Source of the DNA: CAZZKJ01 sp964654695
GTDB taxonomy: Bacteria; Krumholzibacteriota; Krumholzibacteriia; WVZY01
Direction of reading: 5' to 3'
DNA length: 64,000 nt
NCBI GenBank assembly: GCA_964654695.1
Contig: CAZZKJ010000005.1
Span: 1 to 64,000, forward strand
Positions 1-8,777 of this stretch are shown here, piece after piece (position 1 is the stretch's first letter; each line of letters starts with the position of its first letter). The notes under the pieces were generated by a model that worked only from the letters and a program-made list of their open reading frames with translations, made no database searches and was not told the DNA's origin. A program made the position numbers and the translations under genes.

Positions 1-1
1 G

Positions 2-34
2 GAAAGAATAATACGAAAGCAGGAGAAAGCATGA
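2..34 (+). CDS. C-terminal tail of an upstream gene (partial)
   Basis: Frame 2 is open from the window edge to a TGA at 32-34, which overlaps the ATG of the sigma-factor gene as ATGA. Only ten codons are visible (ERIIRKQEKA), so no family can be assigned. The 4-base overlap is the style used by several other gene pairs in this window (rluB-hisC, argF-lipoprotein, the 62.6 kb pair), which makes a translationally coupled upstream gene plausible. In other bacteria fliA-type genes often follow a MinD/FleN-like ATPase; that is context only. Confidence 0.35.
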   Translation, partial: ERIIRKQEKA

Positions 35-891
35 TCGATAATAGCTCTGGAAAGGATGAAAACAAAGCTTCCCGACTTTGGTCGGAGTTCTTCAATAGCA
101 GAAGTGCGAAATCACGAAACAGGATAGTGATGCACTACGCTTTCCTGGTAAAGTATGTTGCCGGCAGGATTGCGATAGGCCTGCCGAGCTATGTTGAGAT
201 TGACGATCTTTTCAGTGCCGGAATGCTCGGATTAATGCAGGCGGTGGCGAAATACGAGCCTGAAAGAAAAACAAAATTCGAAACTTATGCTGTTCCCCGG
301 GTCAGAGGGGCCATGTTGGACGAGTTGAGAGCACAGGATTGGTTCCCAAGATCAGTAAGGAAAAAAGCCAAAACTCTGGAGAAAGCTTATGCCGAAGTCG
401 AATCAAGAATTGGTCGTTCGGCCACCGATAAAGAAATAGCAGGTTTTCTCAAAATTCCTCTGGCTGATTATTATGATCTTTTGGATGACGTCTGCCTGGT
501 GACACTCATCTCACTCGATAAGGAAATAAGCAACTGCAATGAAGGGCTTTATGCAGTTATAAGCGAAGACAACCTTTGCCGCGAGCCCAGGGATCCGCTG
601 CAGCTGCTTGAGCAAAAAGAACTGCACGAACTTGTAAAAGAAGTCGTGCATGAACTGCCTGAGAAAGAACGGCTGGTCCTGACCCTGTACTATTACGAGG
701 AGCTTACATTGAAGGAAATTGGAGAAATCCTGTATATTTCCGAATCCAGGGTCTGTCAGATTCACACGAAGGCCACAATGCGTCTCAAAGGTCGACTGGC
801 CCAACATACGCAAACACTATCTGTAAAACACATCATATCCAAGATTAAATCCTCAGCGCGAAAAAAAGACTCCCTGAGCAAAACCGCCTGA
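31..891 (+). CDS. fliA: FliA/WhiG-type alternative sigma factor
   Basis: A 286-residue RNA polymerase sigma factor of the sigma-28 (FliA/WhiG) group, which directs transcription of motility or developmental genes. Region 2 lies at about residues 35-105 with the typical IDDLFSAGMLGLMQAV and FETYAVPRVRGAMLDELR stretches, followed by the WFPRSVRKKA linker. Region 3 covers about 115-165. Region 4 near 215-262 has the helix-turn-helix segment ELTLKEIGEILYISESRVCQ. The protein is slightly longer than usual because of a basic Lys/Ser-rich tail of about 30 residues. AGGAG at 21-25 is a good ribosome site for the ATG at 31. No flagellar genes are in view, so the regulon cannot be inferred; sigma-28 assignment rather than another group 3 sigma is from motif recall. 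Confidence 0.85.
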   Translation: MIDNSSGKDENKASRLWSEFFNSRSAKSRNRIVMHYAFLVKYVAGRIAIGLPSYVEIDDLFSAGMLGLMQAVAKYEPERKTKFETYAVPRVRGAMLDELRAQDWFPRSVRKKAKTLEKAYAEVESRIGRSATDKEIAGFLKIPLADYYDLLDDVCLVTLISLDKEISNCNEGLYAVISEDNLCREPRDPLQLLEQKELHELVKEVVHELPEKERLVLTLYYYEELTLKEIGEILYISESRVCQIHTKATMRLKGRLAQHTQTLSVKHIISKIKSSARKKDSLSKTA

Positions 892-1017
892 AAATCCTTC
901 AGCCCTTTCGGGCGCATCATGAAAAGCCGGATTAGTTCGATTTTGACTAGAGCTCGAGTGCTTCAATTCTGAATTCGATGAAATTATAGTGTTATAAAAC
1001 GCCACCCCATATTGATG

Positions 1018-1046
1018 TTGACATATTGACAGGCTATCATTATGAT
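1018..1046 (+). promoter_or_regulatory. Sigma-70 promoter abutting the sigma-54 activator gene
   Basis: TTGACA at 1018-1023, a 17-base spacer, and TATGAT at 1041-1046 form a near-consensus housekeeping promoter. The expected start of transcription is about 1053-1054, only one or two bases before the GTG at 1055 and about ten before the ATG at 1064. No Shine-Dalgarno sequence fits either codon, so the transcript may be leaderless. Confidence 0.7.
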
Positions 1047-1054
1047 TCTATTTA

Positions 1055-2536
1055 GTGATAAATATGAAGTTACATTGCTTTGCCATAACAAAGAATACGA
1101 CAATTCGCCAGATTATTATGAATCTCGATATGAAGGGCATATGGGATCTTACAATTTTTGAGCATCCAAGCCATTTATTTTCGGCATCACCTGAAAGCAT
1201 GGATTTTTTAATAATCGATGAAGCCTCCGATGCCGCTAACTATATGCAAATCACGAAAAAAGCGCGTAAACTTCACCCTTTGCTTGATGTGATGGTTATC
1301 GGGGGTCCAAAATCTAAAGATGTTCTTCTAAGGGAAGAACGGGAAGCTGTAGATGTTTATTATTCCCAGCCTCTGGATAATGCAAACCTTACCTCCACAA
1401 TTCAACATGCGATATCCGTGGCCGCCTTGAAATCCACAGCGGGCCTGGTGGGACGTTCTCACCTCATAAAGGATATTATCGAATCAGTACTTCTCGTCGG
1501 GCCAACTGAGGTGCCGATTTTGATACAAGGCGAAAGCGGAACGGGCAAAGATGTTCTTGCCAAGGCGATACATGCTGTAAGCAAACGCAGCGATGCTCCA
1601 TTCGACGCCATTAATTGTGCATCCCTGGCCGAAGGGGTACTGGAAAGTGAATTATTCGGACATGAAAAAGGCTCCTTCACAGGCGCAGTTGGCAAAAGAA
1701 TGGGAATTTTTGAAAGAGCGCACGGTGGAACGATTTTTCTGGATGAAATCGGAGAAATGAGCCCGAACATGCAGGTTCGCCTACTGCGGGTCCTGGAATC
1801 GGGTGAGGTCCTCCGCGTTGGTGGAATAAAGAACTTTCAAGTGAATGTTCGCTTGATTTCAGCAACGAACCGAAATCTCAGCGAATCGGTGACAGATGGT
1901 TCTTTCAGACAGGATTTGTATTATAGGTTGAAAGGCGTCAATTTCAAGCTGCCTGCCCTGAGGGAACGTCCGGAAGATATTCCGCACTTGGTTGATTATT
2001 TTATTTCAGCTGCAAATAAAAAACACGGCAAAAGAGTCAAAGGAATACGAAGCGACGCCTTGCGCAAGATGGCTTCTTATTCATGGCCGGGAAACGTGCG
2101 GGAACTCAAAAACATGATAGACACTCTGGTTGTGCTGACGGGAGAGGACAGGATAAACGCAGAAAGCGTGGATGTGCAGTTGAGCGATGATAAGCCGGAA
2201 ATTCGGCCCATGCTTCCGGTAGCGGCAGGAAAAACCCAAGCTGAAGCCGAGCGTGAAATGATATATGCTTCCATACTTTCACTGCACCGCGATGTTAAAG
2301 AAGTTTTGCAGCTAATCAAGGGGCGGGCATCATCCGGGCCGTGGGACAATATGGCGGAAGTCTTGACTCAGAACGGCGCTGAAAACAGGCGCGTGGAGAC
2401 ATTATCCCAAATTGAAAGAGCGGCTATCCGTGAAGCTTTAAGGAGCAGTGGCGGTAACAGGCGAAAAGCAGCGGCCATGTTGGGCATTTCCGAACGCACA
2501 TTGTACAGAAAGATTAACGAATATGGCTTAATTTGA
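1055..2536 (+). CDS. Sigma-54-dependent activator with degenerate receiver domain
   Basis: An NtrC-family regulator (493 residues from GTG 1055, 490 from ATG 1064) that would remodel RNA polymerase-sigma-54 using ATP. The AAA+ domain has Walker A GESGTGKD (159-166), the sigma-54 contact loop as GSFTGA (206-211, Ser replacing the usual Ala), Walker B GTIFLDEIGEM and the arginine-finger region. A Fis-type helix-turn-helix closes the protein (about 455-493, GGNRRKAAAMLGISERTLYR). Residues 1-130 look like a receiver fold: Asp55 sits where the phosphoacceptor would be, but the N-terminal acidic pair is absent and the conserved Lys of the KP motif is Gln, so phosphorylation is doubtful. It precedes an outer-membrane protein gene. 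The partner signal is unknown. Confidence 0.88.
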   Translation: MINMKLHCFAITKNTTIRQIIMNLDMKGIWDLTIFEHPSHLFSASPESMDFLIIDEASDAANYMQITKKARKLHPLLDVMVIGGPKSKDVLLREEREAVDVYYSQPLDNANLTSTIQHAISVAALKSTAGLVGRSHLIKDIIESVLLVGPTEVPILIQGESGTGKDVLAKAIHAVSKRSDAPFDAINCASLAEGVLESELFGHEKGSFTGAVGKRMGIFERAHGGTIFLDEIGEMSPNMQVRLLRVLESGEVLRVGGIKNFQVNVRLISATNRNLSESVTDGSFRQDLYYRLKGVNFKLPALRERPEDIPHLVDYFISAANKKHGKRVKGIRSDALRKMASYSWPGNVRELKNMIDTLVVLTGEDRINAESVDVQLSDDKPEIRPMLPVAAGKTQAEAEREMIYASILSLHRDVKEVLQLIKGRASSGPWDNMAEVLTQNGAENRRVETLSQIERAAIREALRSSGGNRRKAAAMLGISERTLYRKINEYGLI

Positions 2537-2622
2537 AGATCTGCCGGAATCCAGCTGTGCGGGTGTGGGGAAAGCGGGCACGAGAAGCGGAAAAACAGCT
2601 TTTAATATAGGCAAAATAGTAG

Positions 2623-2628
2623 TATAAT
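2623..2628 (+). promoter_or_regulatory. Possible -10 element before PorV-like gene
   Basis: A perfect TATAAT hexamer lies 88 bases before the ATG at 2717 in the 180-base gap after the activator gene. The sequence 17 bases upstream (TTTTAA) is a poor -35 match, so this is only a candidate. Confidence 0.3.
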
Positions 2629-2716
2629 TACATCAACCTCATAATATGCCCCTGCATGGAAACCTAAATCAAGCAAGTGACGAAGTGCCAAAAACTCTTC
2701 CGAAATATCCAAGCTT

Positions 2717-3733
2717 ATGAAAAATGCATTACGATTTCTTATTACGGGAGCCCTTTTGCTGCCGATTGCCTCTTCCGCGACCAAGTATGCCGGTGATTTC
2801 ATGTCTCTGGGTGGAGGCGCCAGGGCTATGGGCATGGGGGGGGCATTTGCCGCAGTTGCCGACGACGCATCTTCAGTGTTCTGGAATCCTGCGGGAATAT
2901 CCGGCTTCCAGAAAAGACAAGCGCTTTTCATGCACTCAGAAAGATTTGGTCAATTAGAGAATTATAATTTTGCCTCATATGTCATGCCGTTCAACGCTTT
3001 CACTTCAAGCGAAAGGGAGGGCGCCCTCGGCTTTGCTCTGATTCACCAGGGTGCTGATGGTATAGTCATTACAAATGGATTGAGTTATGAAGAGCTAAAC
3101 GGGGTGCCGGGTTTTCAGCCCAACGACGGGGATAGGCTTGCATACGACCTGAGTTCTCTTCCCCAGGAGAGCTACAATGATTTCGCTTTTTTGGGTTCAT
3201 TTGCCTTGAAAACAGTTCATGGCAGAATCGGCGGCTCTTTGAAAATTTTATACGCGGATGCTGTCGCAGGATATTCAAGCATGGGCATAGGCTTAGATAT
3301 TGGGTTTCTAAGGGAGAACATCATTCCCCACTTGAATATGGGGATGAAAATCCAGGATGCTACAGGTACCTATTTGAGTTGGAATACAGGTACTAATGAA
3401 TTCATAATTCCATCAGTCAAACTGGGAACGGCCTACACAATTGATTCGAAGGCGCTGAACGGCTCTTTGATATTGGCGATCGACGGTGATTTCTATTTTG
3501 AAAACAGAAAATTTGCATCCGATTTCTGGATCGGAAGAATGAGCGCCGATCTCCACCTGGGAAGCGAACTCATTCTGCAGGATAAGGTAATGATCCGTGG
3601 AGGATTGGATGCCGGGAATGCCACTGCGGGAGCCGGATTGAGATGGAATTTCGTTGGTGTTGATTATGCCTACCTTCATCATAAAGACGACCTGGAGGCT
3701 TCACATCGAGTTTCCATATTAGCGGAATTCTAA
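2717..3733 (+). CDS. PorV/PorQ-like (UPF0164) outer-membrane protein
   Basis: A 338-residue secreted protein with a signal peptide (about residues 1-20, hydrophobic LLITGALLLPIASS-like core) followed by the family signature: GGGARAMGMGGAFAAVADDASSVFWNPAG in two blocks (about 32-62). That signature is shared by UPF0164, PorV/PorQ and FadL-related beta-barrels. Alternating hydrophobic strands continue to the end, and the last residues (VSILAEF) resemble a barrel C-terminus with terminal Phe. In Bacteroidetes PorV is part of type IX secretion; in other FCB-like phyla paralogues are common and often of unknown role. No other T9SS genes are visible, so a general outer-membrane role is the safe call. 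It is convergent with the transglycosylase on the opposite strand, 33 bases apart. Confidence 0.75.
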   Translation: MKNALRFLITGALLLPIASSATKYAGDFMSLGGGARAMGMGGAFAAVADDASSVFWNPAGISGFQKRQALFMHSERFGQLENYNFASYVMPFNAFTSSEREGALGFALIHQGADGIVITNGLSYEELNGVPGFQPNDGDRLAYDLSSLPQESYNDFAFLGSFALKTVHGRIGGSLKILYADAVAGYSSMGIGLDIGFLRENIIPHLNMGMKIQDATGTYLSWNTGTNEFIIPSVKLGTAYTIDSKALNGSLILAIDGDFYFENRKFASDFWIGRMSADLHLGSELILQDKVMIRGGLDAGNATAGAGLRWNFVGVDYAYLHHKDDLEASHRVSILAEF

Positions 3734-3766
3734 AAGCTTGATTGCGTCCCTGTTCTATCCCTCTCC

Positions 3767-5629
3767 TCAAGGTTTCTTAATCCAGATTTCGAGTTCTTCT
3801 CCGGGATGGATGAAAGATTTACGGCCTTTGCCGTTCCATGCCAGAAGGTCGCTTACCATGACATTGAATTTCTTGCTTATATGATAAATGGTGTCGCCTT
3901 TTTTAACTACATAGTTGCGCTTCATGTATCCTCTTTGCGATGACGGCTTGTCTTTGCTGGAGATTGAAGCTCGGGGCGATTTGAAAGATTTTGGGACATA
4001 AATCTTCAGTTTTTGGCCTGGATAAATATAGGATCTGAAAGAAAGATTGTTCCAGCGGCGGATCTTGCTGGCCCTGGTATGGTAGAGTTCGGCTATTGCT
4101 CCAAGATTGTCCCTGTCTTTGACAAAGTATTCCACTTTCTTATATCCCGCCGGGGCGGCTCTCTTCAGCGCATATGATTCCAGAGCCTTCTTGCTTAGCT
4201 TTCTTCTCTTGTCCGAATAGATGGGTTTTGATGATGCAAGAGCAGTATATTCACCTTTGAGGGGTACAATCAAAGTCTTGCCGGCCCTAATCAGATGGGA
4301 ATTCTTGATTCCGTTCAGCCGTTTGAGTGTGCCTATGCTTGTACCGAACTTTCTTGCGATGAGGGACAGTGTTTCTCCATTGCGGATTCGGTGACGGCGC
4401 CAGGTAACGCGTTTGGAAGGCGGAATATCGAGAAGTTTTGCGGTGCAGGATGCTCCTTTGCCCTTTGGGACTTTGACATCCAACCGTGCTTTTGGAGGAG
4501 TACACCAGCGCAAAATTGCCGGGTTGAGATTGCGTATAAACTTGAGGCTGGCATCGGAAAGCCGGGCGATCAATTTGAGGTCCGTAGCGTCGGTTACGGT
4601 TACAGCGTCGAATTCATCCGGGGTTGTTCGGGGAATATCGAAACCATATTTTGGAGGATTGCGCAAAATATACAAAGCTGCGAGAAATTTCGGAACATAT
4701 CTTTCGGTTTGCCTGGGAAGCTTAAGCCTCCAGAAATCTTCGGTTTTCTGACGGACGACGGCCCCGGCAACCCTGTATTCGCCCGCGTTGTACGATGCCA
4801 GAGCCAGGAGCCATGAGTGCCACACGGCGTAAAGATCTTTTAAATAGTTTCCGGCGGCATAAGTAGAAGCTACAATGTCCCGCCTTTCATCCACCCACCA
4901 GTTTACCCGCAGTCCGTAGATTCTGCCGGTGCCGGCTAGGAACTGCCAGGGCCCCACTGCCTTGGCCTTGGACCTGGCTTTCATATTAAAACCGCTTTCA
5001 ATTAGCGGAATGCATATTAAAGAAGGCGGCAGATCGAGTTCAGCCAGAATTTTCTCGACGGTAGGTCTGTGGTTTTCCAACCGGTAGAGGTTTCTAGCGA
5101 AACGACTTTTGCCCGGACCTGTAAAGTATCTCAGCCAGAAGGCGATGCGCTTATTTTCGATATAATGAAACGCGGTATCTTCAGGAGATGAATAGCCGTC
5201 ATAATCGATATGAACTGCACTGTCCGGCCATTCGAGAACGGATAAAGCAATGCTGTCCTCTTGTGATAGATATGGATGCCTGTACTCATGGTTCAAAGCC
5301 AAAGAATCCAACCGGCCCAGTTCCACAAGGACACTCAATGCTACGGAGTCTTCCGAAGCTGAGGGATTCATTCCTAAATAGTCCTGGAGATCGATTTGCA
5401 GCGAATCGCGGGCAAAGAAAAAACCGTTAATATCCCCAAATTCCAGAAGTGAAACCACCGAGTCTAGGCGTTTCTGAAAATTATCGGCTTTGTAATTAGC
5501 CTGCATCTGGGCGGTTTGCTCGGCCGAAACGCCGTCTTTCCCGGGAGAAACCGGTCCCCCGGCCGGAGCCCACGAGCATTCCGGAAGAGCATATAACGCA
5601 AGCAATAACAGTAAGTAACGTTTAACCAT
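3767..5629 (-). CDS. Lytic transglycosylase with three LysM repeats (MltD-like)
   Basis: A murein hydrolase that cleaves the MurNAc-GlcNAc bond of peptidoglycan. Reading from ATG 5629 (620 residues), a short hydrophobic signal (KRYLLLLLALYALPEC) is followed by a Pro/Gly-rich and variable N-terminal region, then an SLT domain with catalytic Glu at residue 211 in LIESGFN, GPWQFLAGTGR and LALASYNAGE. Three LysM domains follow (RIRNGETLSLIARKFG, FVKDRDNLGAIAELYH, VVKKGDTIYHISKKF), each ending in a PG-type turn. This is the domain order of MltD. The frame opens 32 codons earlier at 5725, but that extension is charged and not signal-like, so 5629 is preferred despite a weak ribosome site. The Cys near residue 18 has a poor lipobox. 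It is one of two SLT genes in the window. Confidence 0.9.
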   Translation of the reverse strand: MVKRYLLLLLALYALPECSWAPAGGPVSPGKDGVSAEQTAQMQANYKADNFQKRLDSVVSLLEFGDINGFFFARDSLQIDLQDYLGMNPSASEDSVALSVLVELGRLDSLALNHEYRHPYLSQEDSIALSVLEWPDSAVHIDYDGYSSPEDTAFHYIENKRIAFWLRYFTGPGKSRFARNLYRLENHRPTVEKILAELDLPPSLICIPLIESGFNMKARSKAKAVGPWQFLAGTGRIYGLRVNWWVDERRDIVASTYAAGNYLKDLYAVWHSWLLALASYNAGEYRVAGAVVRQKTEDFWRLKLPRQTERYVPKFLAALYILRNPPKYGFDIPRTTPDEFDAVTVTDATDLKLIARLSDASLKFIRNLNPAILRWCTPPKARLDVKVPKGKGASCTAKLLDIPPSKRVTWRRHRIRNGETLSLIARKFGTSIGTLKRLNGIKNSHLIRAGKTLIVPLKGEYTALASSKPIYSDKRRKLSKKALESYALKRAAPAGYKKVEYFVKDRDNLGAIAELYHTRASKIRRWNNLSFRSYIYPGQKLKIYVPKSFKSPRASISSKDKPSSQRGYMKRNYVVKKGDTIYHISKKFNVMVSDLLAWNGKGRKSFIHPGEELEIWIKKP

Positions 5630-5765
5630 TTTGGTAATCCGCTTTCCATCCGTTAAATAATTCAGGCATTTTCGGGCTATTTTCAGCAAATTGCAAGCCA
5701 AATCGTCTTTGGACTTGAAAAGCATGCCGGATAATTAACAGTAGAAAGATTGAACGTAAATAATG

Positions 5766-5771
5766 TATAAT
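5766..5771 (+). promoter_or_regulatory. Possible -10 element before diguanylate cyclase gene
   Basis: TATAAT lies 49 bases before the ATG at 5820 in the divergent gap shared with the transglycosylase gene. No convincing -35 is seen at 16-18 bases. The gene has a fair ribosome site, GAAGG at 5808-5812. Confidence 0.3.
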
Positions 5772-5819
5772 TAGGGATATAAAAACATACGATTCCCTCA
5801 TTATTTTGAAGGTATAAAA

Positions 5820-7154
5820 ATGCGCACCTTGGAGAAAGACTATAAATACCTTCTTCAGAACCTGATACCGTTCAGTAAGCTGCCACCGGCTAACCGCCGG
5901 AGGATCGATGCGGCTCTTTATTCCGGTTCAAAAACGGAACTCAGAAGAGAAGCGGTTTTAGCGCTCGAAGAATTATCCTCAGCTTCTTACATGTCACGAT
6001 TGGAACCCCGCTTCGAAGAGGAAAAGGTCACGCTGATTTATTCCCGAAAAAGCAGGAACCTGAAACTCAATGTGACGATACCCGAAACAGAATGGAAAAA
6101 TCTTCAATTCGATCTTTCATCAAAAAGCATTGGCGTGCTTGAAAGCAAAGCTGGATTAAACAAAACGATTTCAGAATCATCTTGGTATCTTGAAAAAATA
6201 CCCGGGCTAATCGACACTTTTATTGTTGATGAGAGGAATGAATCGCTTGCTTTCAAACTGTCTCGTCTCTGCGAGCATCTTGAAGAATGGCTGAAACTGA
6301 AAAACATGGAGCTGTTCATTCAAGATGAGCATATAGGGGAATCAAAGACTGGACACGTTAAAGTCCATCCGGTTACAAAAGAAGAGATGGAATATAATCC
6401 ACAGGTCAAAAGAATGAAACTCCAGGGAGAACATGCAGATTTCATTTTAAAAGGCTCAGTAAATTGGGAAAACTATGATGTTGAGGGCAAGAACATGTTT
6501 ATGGTATCGATATTCGCTCTTGGAGAATTTTGGGGGATTTTGCAGACCGCACCCGTCGAAGCTGCGGAGACAAAAAGCATTCATGCCAGAGTCACCGCGG
6601 CCGCTCGAATAACTCAACAGATGATCGAGAACAGTGTAAGGCTGGAAAGCATGGTATCCCTTGACAAACTGACGGGAATATACAATCGACATTTTTACGA
6701 TATCCAGATGCCGATAGAAATAGAAAGAGCCACCCGCAGTTCAAACAAGCTGTCTATGATTCTATTGGATCTTGACGATTTCAAGAAAATCAATGACGAG
6801 TTGGGGCATAAAAAGGGAGATGAAGCCCTGGTAATAACGGCTGAAACAATAAAGAAGAATCTTCGAAAGATAGATCTTCCATTTCGTTACGGGGGAGAAG
6901 AATTTACGATCCTGCTTCCTGGGACCGGACATCTGGAGGCCATTCATACGGCCGAGCGATTACGAGCCAGGCTGAGTACTTTTGATGCATTCAAAGACAA
7001 TTCAGGGCGATCCCGGATTATAACCGCAAGCTTTGGCATAGCTGTTTTTCCCGATCACGCATCCACCGGAGACGAATTATTCATTAAAGCCGACAAGGCC
7101 ATGTTCAGGGCCAAAAGGCTGGGCAAAAATCGCATAGAATTGTATATAGATTAG
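5820..7154 (+). CDS. Diguanylate cyclase with N-terminal GAF-like sensor
   Basis: A 444-residue protein ending in a GGDEF domain that would make cyclic di-GMP from GTP. The active-site loop is GGEEF at 358-362, preceded by LTGIYNRHFYD and the metal-binding LLDLDDFKKINDELGH. An inhibitory I-site RKID (349-352) sits exactly five residues before the loop, so product feedback inhibition is expected. Residues 1-270 hold no transmembrane segment; about 130-270 look like a divergent GAF-type sensor (my reading of the fold), and a helical linker joins it to the catalytic domain. The gene is followed 30 bases later by comEC. The signal sensed is unknown. Confidence 0.88.
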   Translation: MRTLEKDYKYLLQNLIPFSKLPPANRRRIDAALYSGSKTELRREAVLALEELSSASYMSRLEPRFEEEKVTLIYSRKSRNLKLNVTIPETEWKNLQFDLSSKSIGVLESKAGLNKTISESSWYLEKIPGLIDTFIVDERNESLAFKLSRLCEHLEEWLKLKNMELFIQDEHIGESKTGHVKVHPVTKEEMEYNPQVKRMKLQGEHADFILKGSVNWENYDVEGKNMFMVSIFALGEFWGILQTAPVEAAETKSIHARVTAAARITQQMIENSVRLESMVSLDKLTGIYNRHFYDIQMPIEIERATRSSNKLSMILLDLDDFKKINDELGHKKGDEALVITAETIKKNLRKIDLPFRYGGEEFTILLPGTGHLEAIHTAERLRARLSTFDAFKDNSGRSRIITASFGIAVFPDHASTGDELFIKADKAMFRAKRLGKNRIELYID

Positions 7155-7186
7155 AGATATTATTTCTTAAGTGGTGATGGGTAGTG

Positions 7187-8671
7187 ATGTGGGGATTAAT
7201 ATTGTCTTTAGCCGCAGGCATATCCGGTCAAATCCGTTTATTTCCTCTTTTCCTCGTGGCGTCTTCGGCGGTTTTAATCATAAAAAGCAGAAACCCGGTC
7301 TTAGTGGTCTGCTACGGAATTCTTATGTGCTCGTTTTACATATACGGGCGGACAAGCACCCTTATAAATATAAAGAATGCCGCTAGATGCCTTCAAATTG
7401 CCATGAATGCGCAGAAGAACGGAGATAAAAAGTTGGCCGGATGGGTTTCCGGCTATCCGATCCAAGAGCGTTCTGGAACTCGAATCACTTTAAACCTGGA
7501 TCAACAAAACCAAGGCACATTGCTGCCAGCTAAGATCGAGGGATTCGATATTCAATTCGGAGAAAAACTGCTAATAACAAAATGGGATATAAAAAAAAGA
7601 CGTCATAATGCGCAGAAAAAGCCTCAAAATAAAAATATACTTGAAAACGCATGGCATGTGGAAAATATAATAGTCCGCGTTAAAGTAGGGGATTATATAT
7701 CCTTGCCAGAAATAAACGGCGACCCGGCGGTGCGATGCGTTTTTTGGCCGCTCCATAGAGAATTAAGAAACTGTATAAAGAGGAACCTTGGCGCAAACGG
7801 CGCCGTCCCTCTGGCCCTGCTTCTCGGAGAAAAAAGCGCGCTTAGAATAAAAACGAAAAACAATCTGCAGGTTTTAGGCATTTCCCATCTCTTCGCTTTG
7901 AGCGGGCTTCATTTAGGTTTAATTGCAGCCCTTATCCTTTGGGTTTTCAAGAAAATGAAGCTGAGAAGCAGGCTGCTGCTTATAGCGTTTCTTTATTTTT
8001 ATATAAGCGTAGTAGGTGATATCCCTTCTTTGAAAAGAGCGTATGTGATGATGCTGTTCGGCGCATTCGCTCTTAAGGTCCAAAGAGCTGTTAGTTTGAA
8101 TGATATCATTGCGGCCGCAGCCATGGTGCTTTTGTTGATGGATCCGGGCTCGCTGAATTCCATCGGCCTGCAGCTTTCTTTTGTGGCAACGTATGCAGTT
8201 CTATTGAGCATAACAGGGCTTAAAAAACGAAATAAGACCGCATTCTTAAGAATAGCTGCACTATTTTTATTATTCAGTCTTAGAGCAAGTATTTACGCTC
8301 AGGCTTTTACGCTGCCGCTCTCGCTCAAGTATTTTGGTAAAGTCAGCATCATGTCTCCAATAGCCACAATCGTTTTTCTGCCCATGGTTATAATAATGAT
8401 AATCCTCTCAGCTGCTGCAGCAATAACGGAATTATGCTTTCCTTATTCGGGGGGAATATTATTCAACATTCTCGATAAAAGTGTTGATATTTTCGACGCG
8501 TGTTTGAACGTTCTTGCGGCCGCAGCCCCAAAGGCAATTCACGCACAAAGACCCTGCGAGCTTTTATATTATCCCGGGATTTGGCTTTGCCTATCTCCCA
8601 ATAAAAATATATGGGCAAGGCTGGCGGGGATTGCTCTAGCGGCTGTATCATTGACGCTGGGACGGGTATGA
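7187..8671 (+). CDS. comEC: ComEC/Rec2-like DNA-uptake channel, short form
   Basis: A polytopic inner-membrane protein of 494 residues. The N-terminal part (about 1-190) has two membrane helices followed by a soluble DUF4131/OB-like region. The competence domain follows with the core signature LALLLGEKSAL and GISHLFALSGLHLGLIAAL (about 205-250) and six to eight further helices. Known ComEC transports single-stranded DNA into the cytoplasm during natural transformation. The C-terminal metallo-beta-lactamase-like domain of full-length ComEC (700-800 residues) is missing: the frame ends soon after the last helix. Start: GTG 7184 and ATG 7187 are adjacent; ATG is preferred. Short ComEC forms exist in other bacteria, so this need not be a broken gene. 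Confidence 0.85.
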   Translation: MWGLILSLAAGISGQIRLFPLFLVASSAVLIIKSRNPVLVVCYGILMCSFYIYGRTSTLINIKNAARCLQIAMNAQKNGDKKLAGWVSGYPIQERSGTRITLNLDQQNQGTLLPAKIEGFDIQFGEKLLITKWDIKKRRHNAQKKPQNKNILENAWHVENIIVRVKVGDYISLPEINGDPAVRCVFWPLHRELRNCIKRNLGANGAVPLALLLGEKSALRIKTKNNLQVLGISHLFALSGLHLGLIAALILWVFKKMKLRSRLLLIAFLYFYISVVGDIPSLKRAYVMMLFGAFALKVQRAVSLNDIIAAAAMVLLLMDPGSLNSIGLQLSFVATYAVLLSITGLKKRNKTAFLRIAALFLLFSLRASIYAQAFTLPLSLKYFGKVSIMSPIATIVFLPMVIIMIILSAAAAITELCFPYSGGILFNILDKSVDIFDACLNVLAAAAPKAIHAQRPCELLYYPGIWLCLSPNKNIWARLAGIALAAVSLTLGRV

Positions 8672-8716
8672 GATGGTCCAGATTGCCGGTGGGATCTGTA
8701 TTTAACTGCTAAATTT

Positions 8717-8722
8717 TATAAT
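8717..8722 (+). promoter_or_regulatory. Possible -10 element before the purine block
   Basis: TATAAT occurs in the 106-base AT-rich gap between comEC and purN, 56 bases before purN. No -35 match is found at 16-18 bases. The gap is the natural place for a purine-block promoter, hence the note. No purine riboswitch-like structure was recognised. Confidence 0.3.
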
Positions 8723-8777
8723 GCAGCCCGCGTATATTGATGATATATTAATCCCGTTTAAGACCGGAGCTTGATTT

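Noticed and set aside
902..913. GCCC-TTTC-GGGC hairpin after the sigma-factor gene
   Set aside because: Only four pairs and no T run, so not a credible terminator.
4295..4816. 173-codon open frame on the + strand
   Set aside because: Opposite the LysM/SLT region of the transglycosylase gene, which has clear domains on the minus strand.
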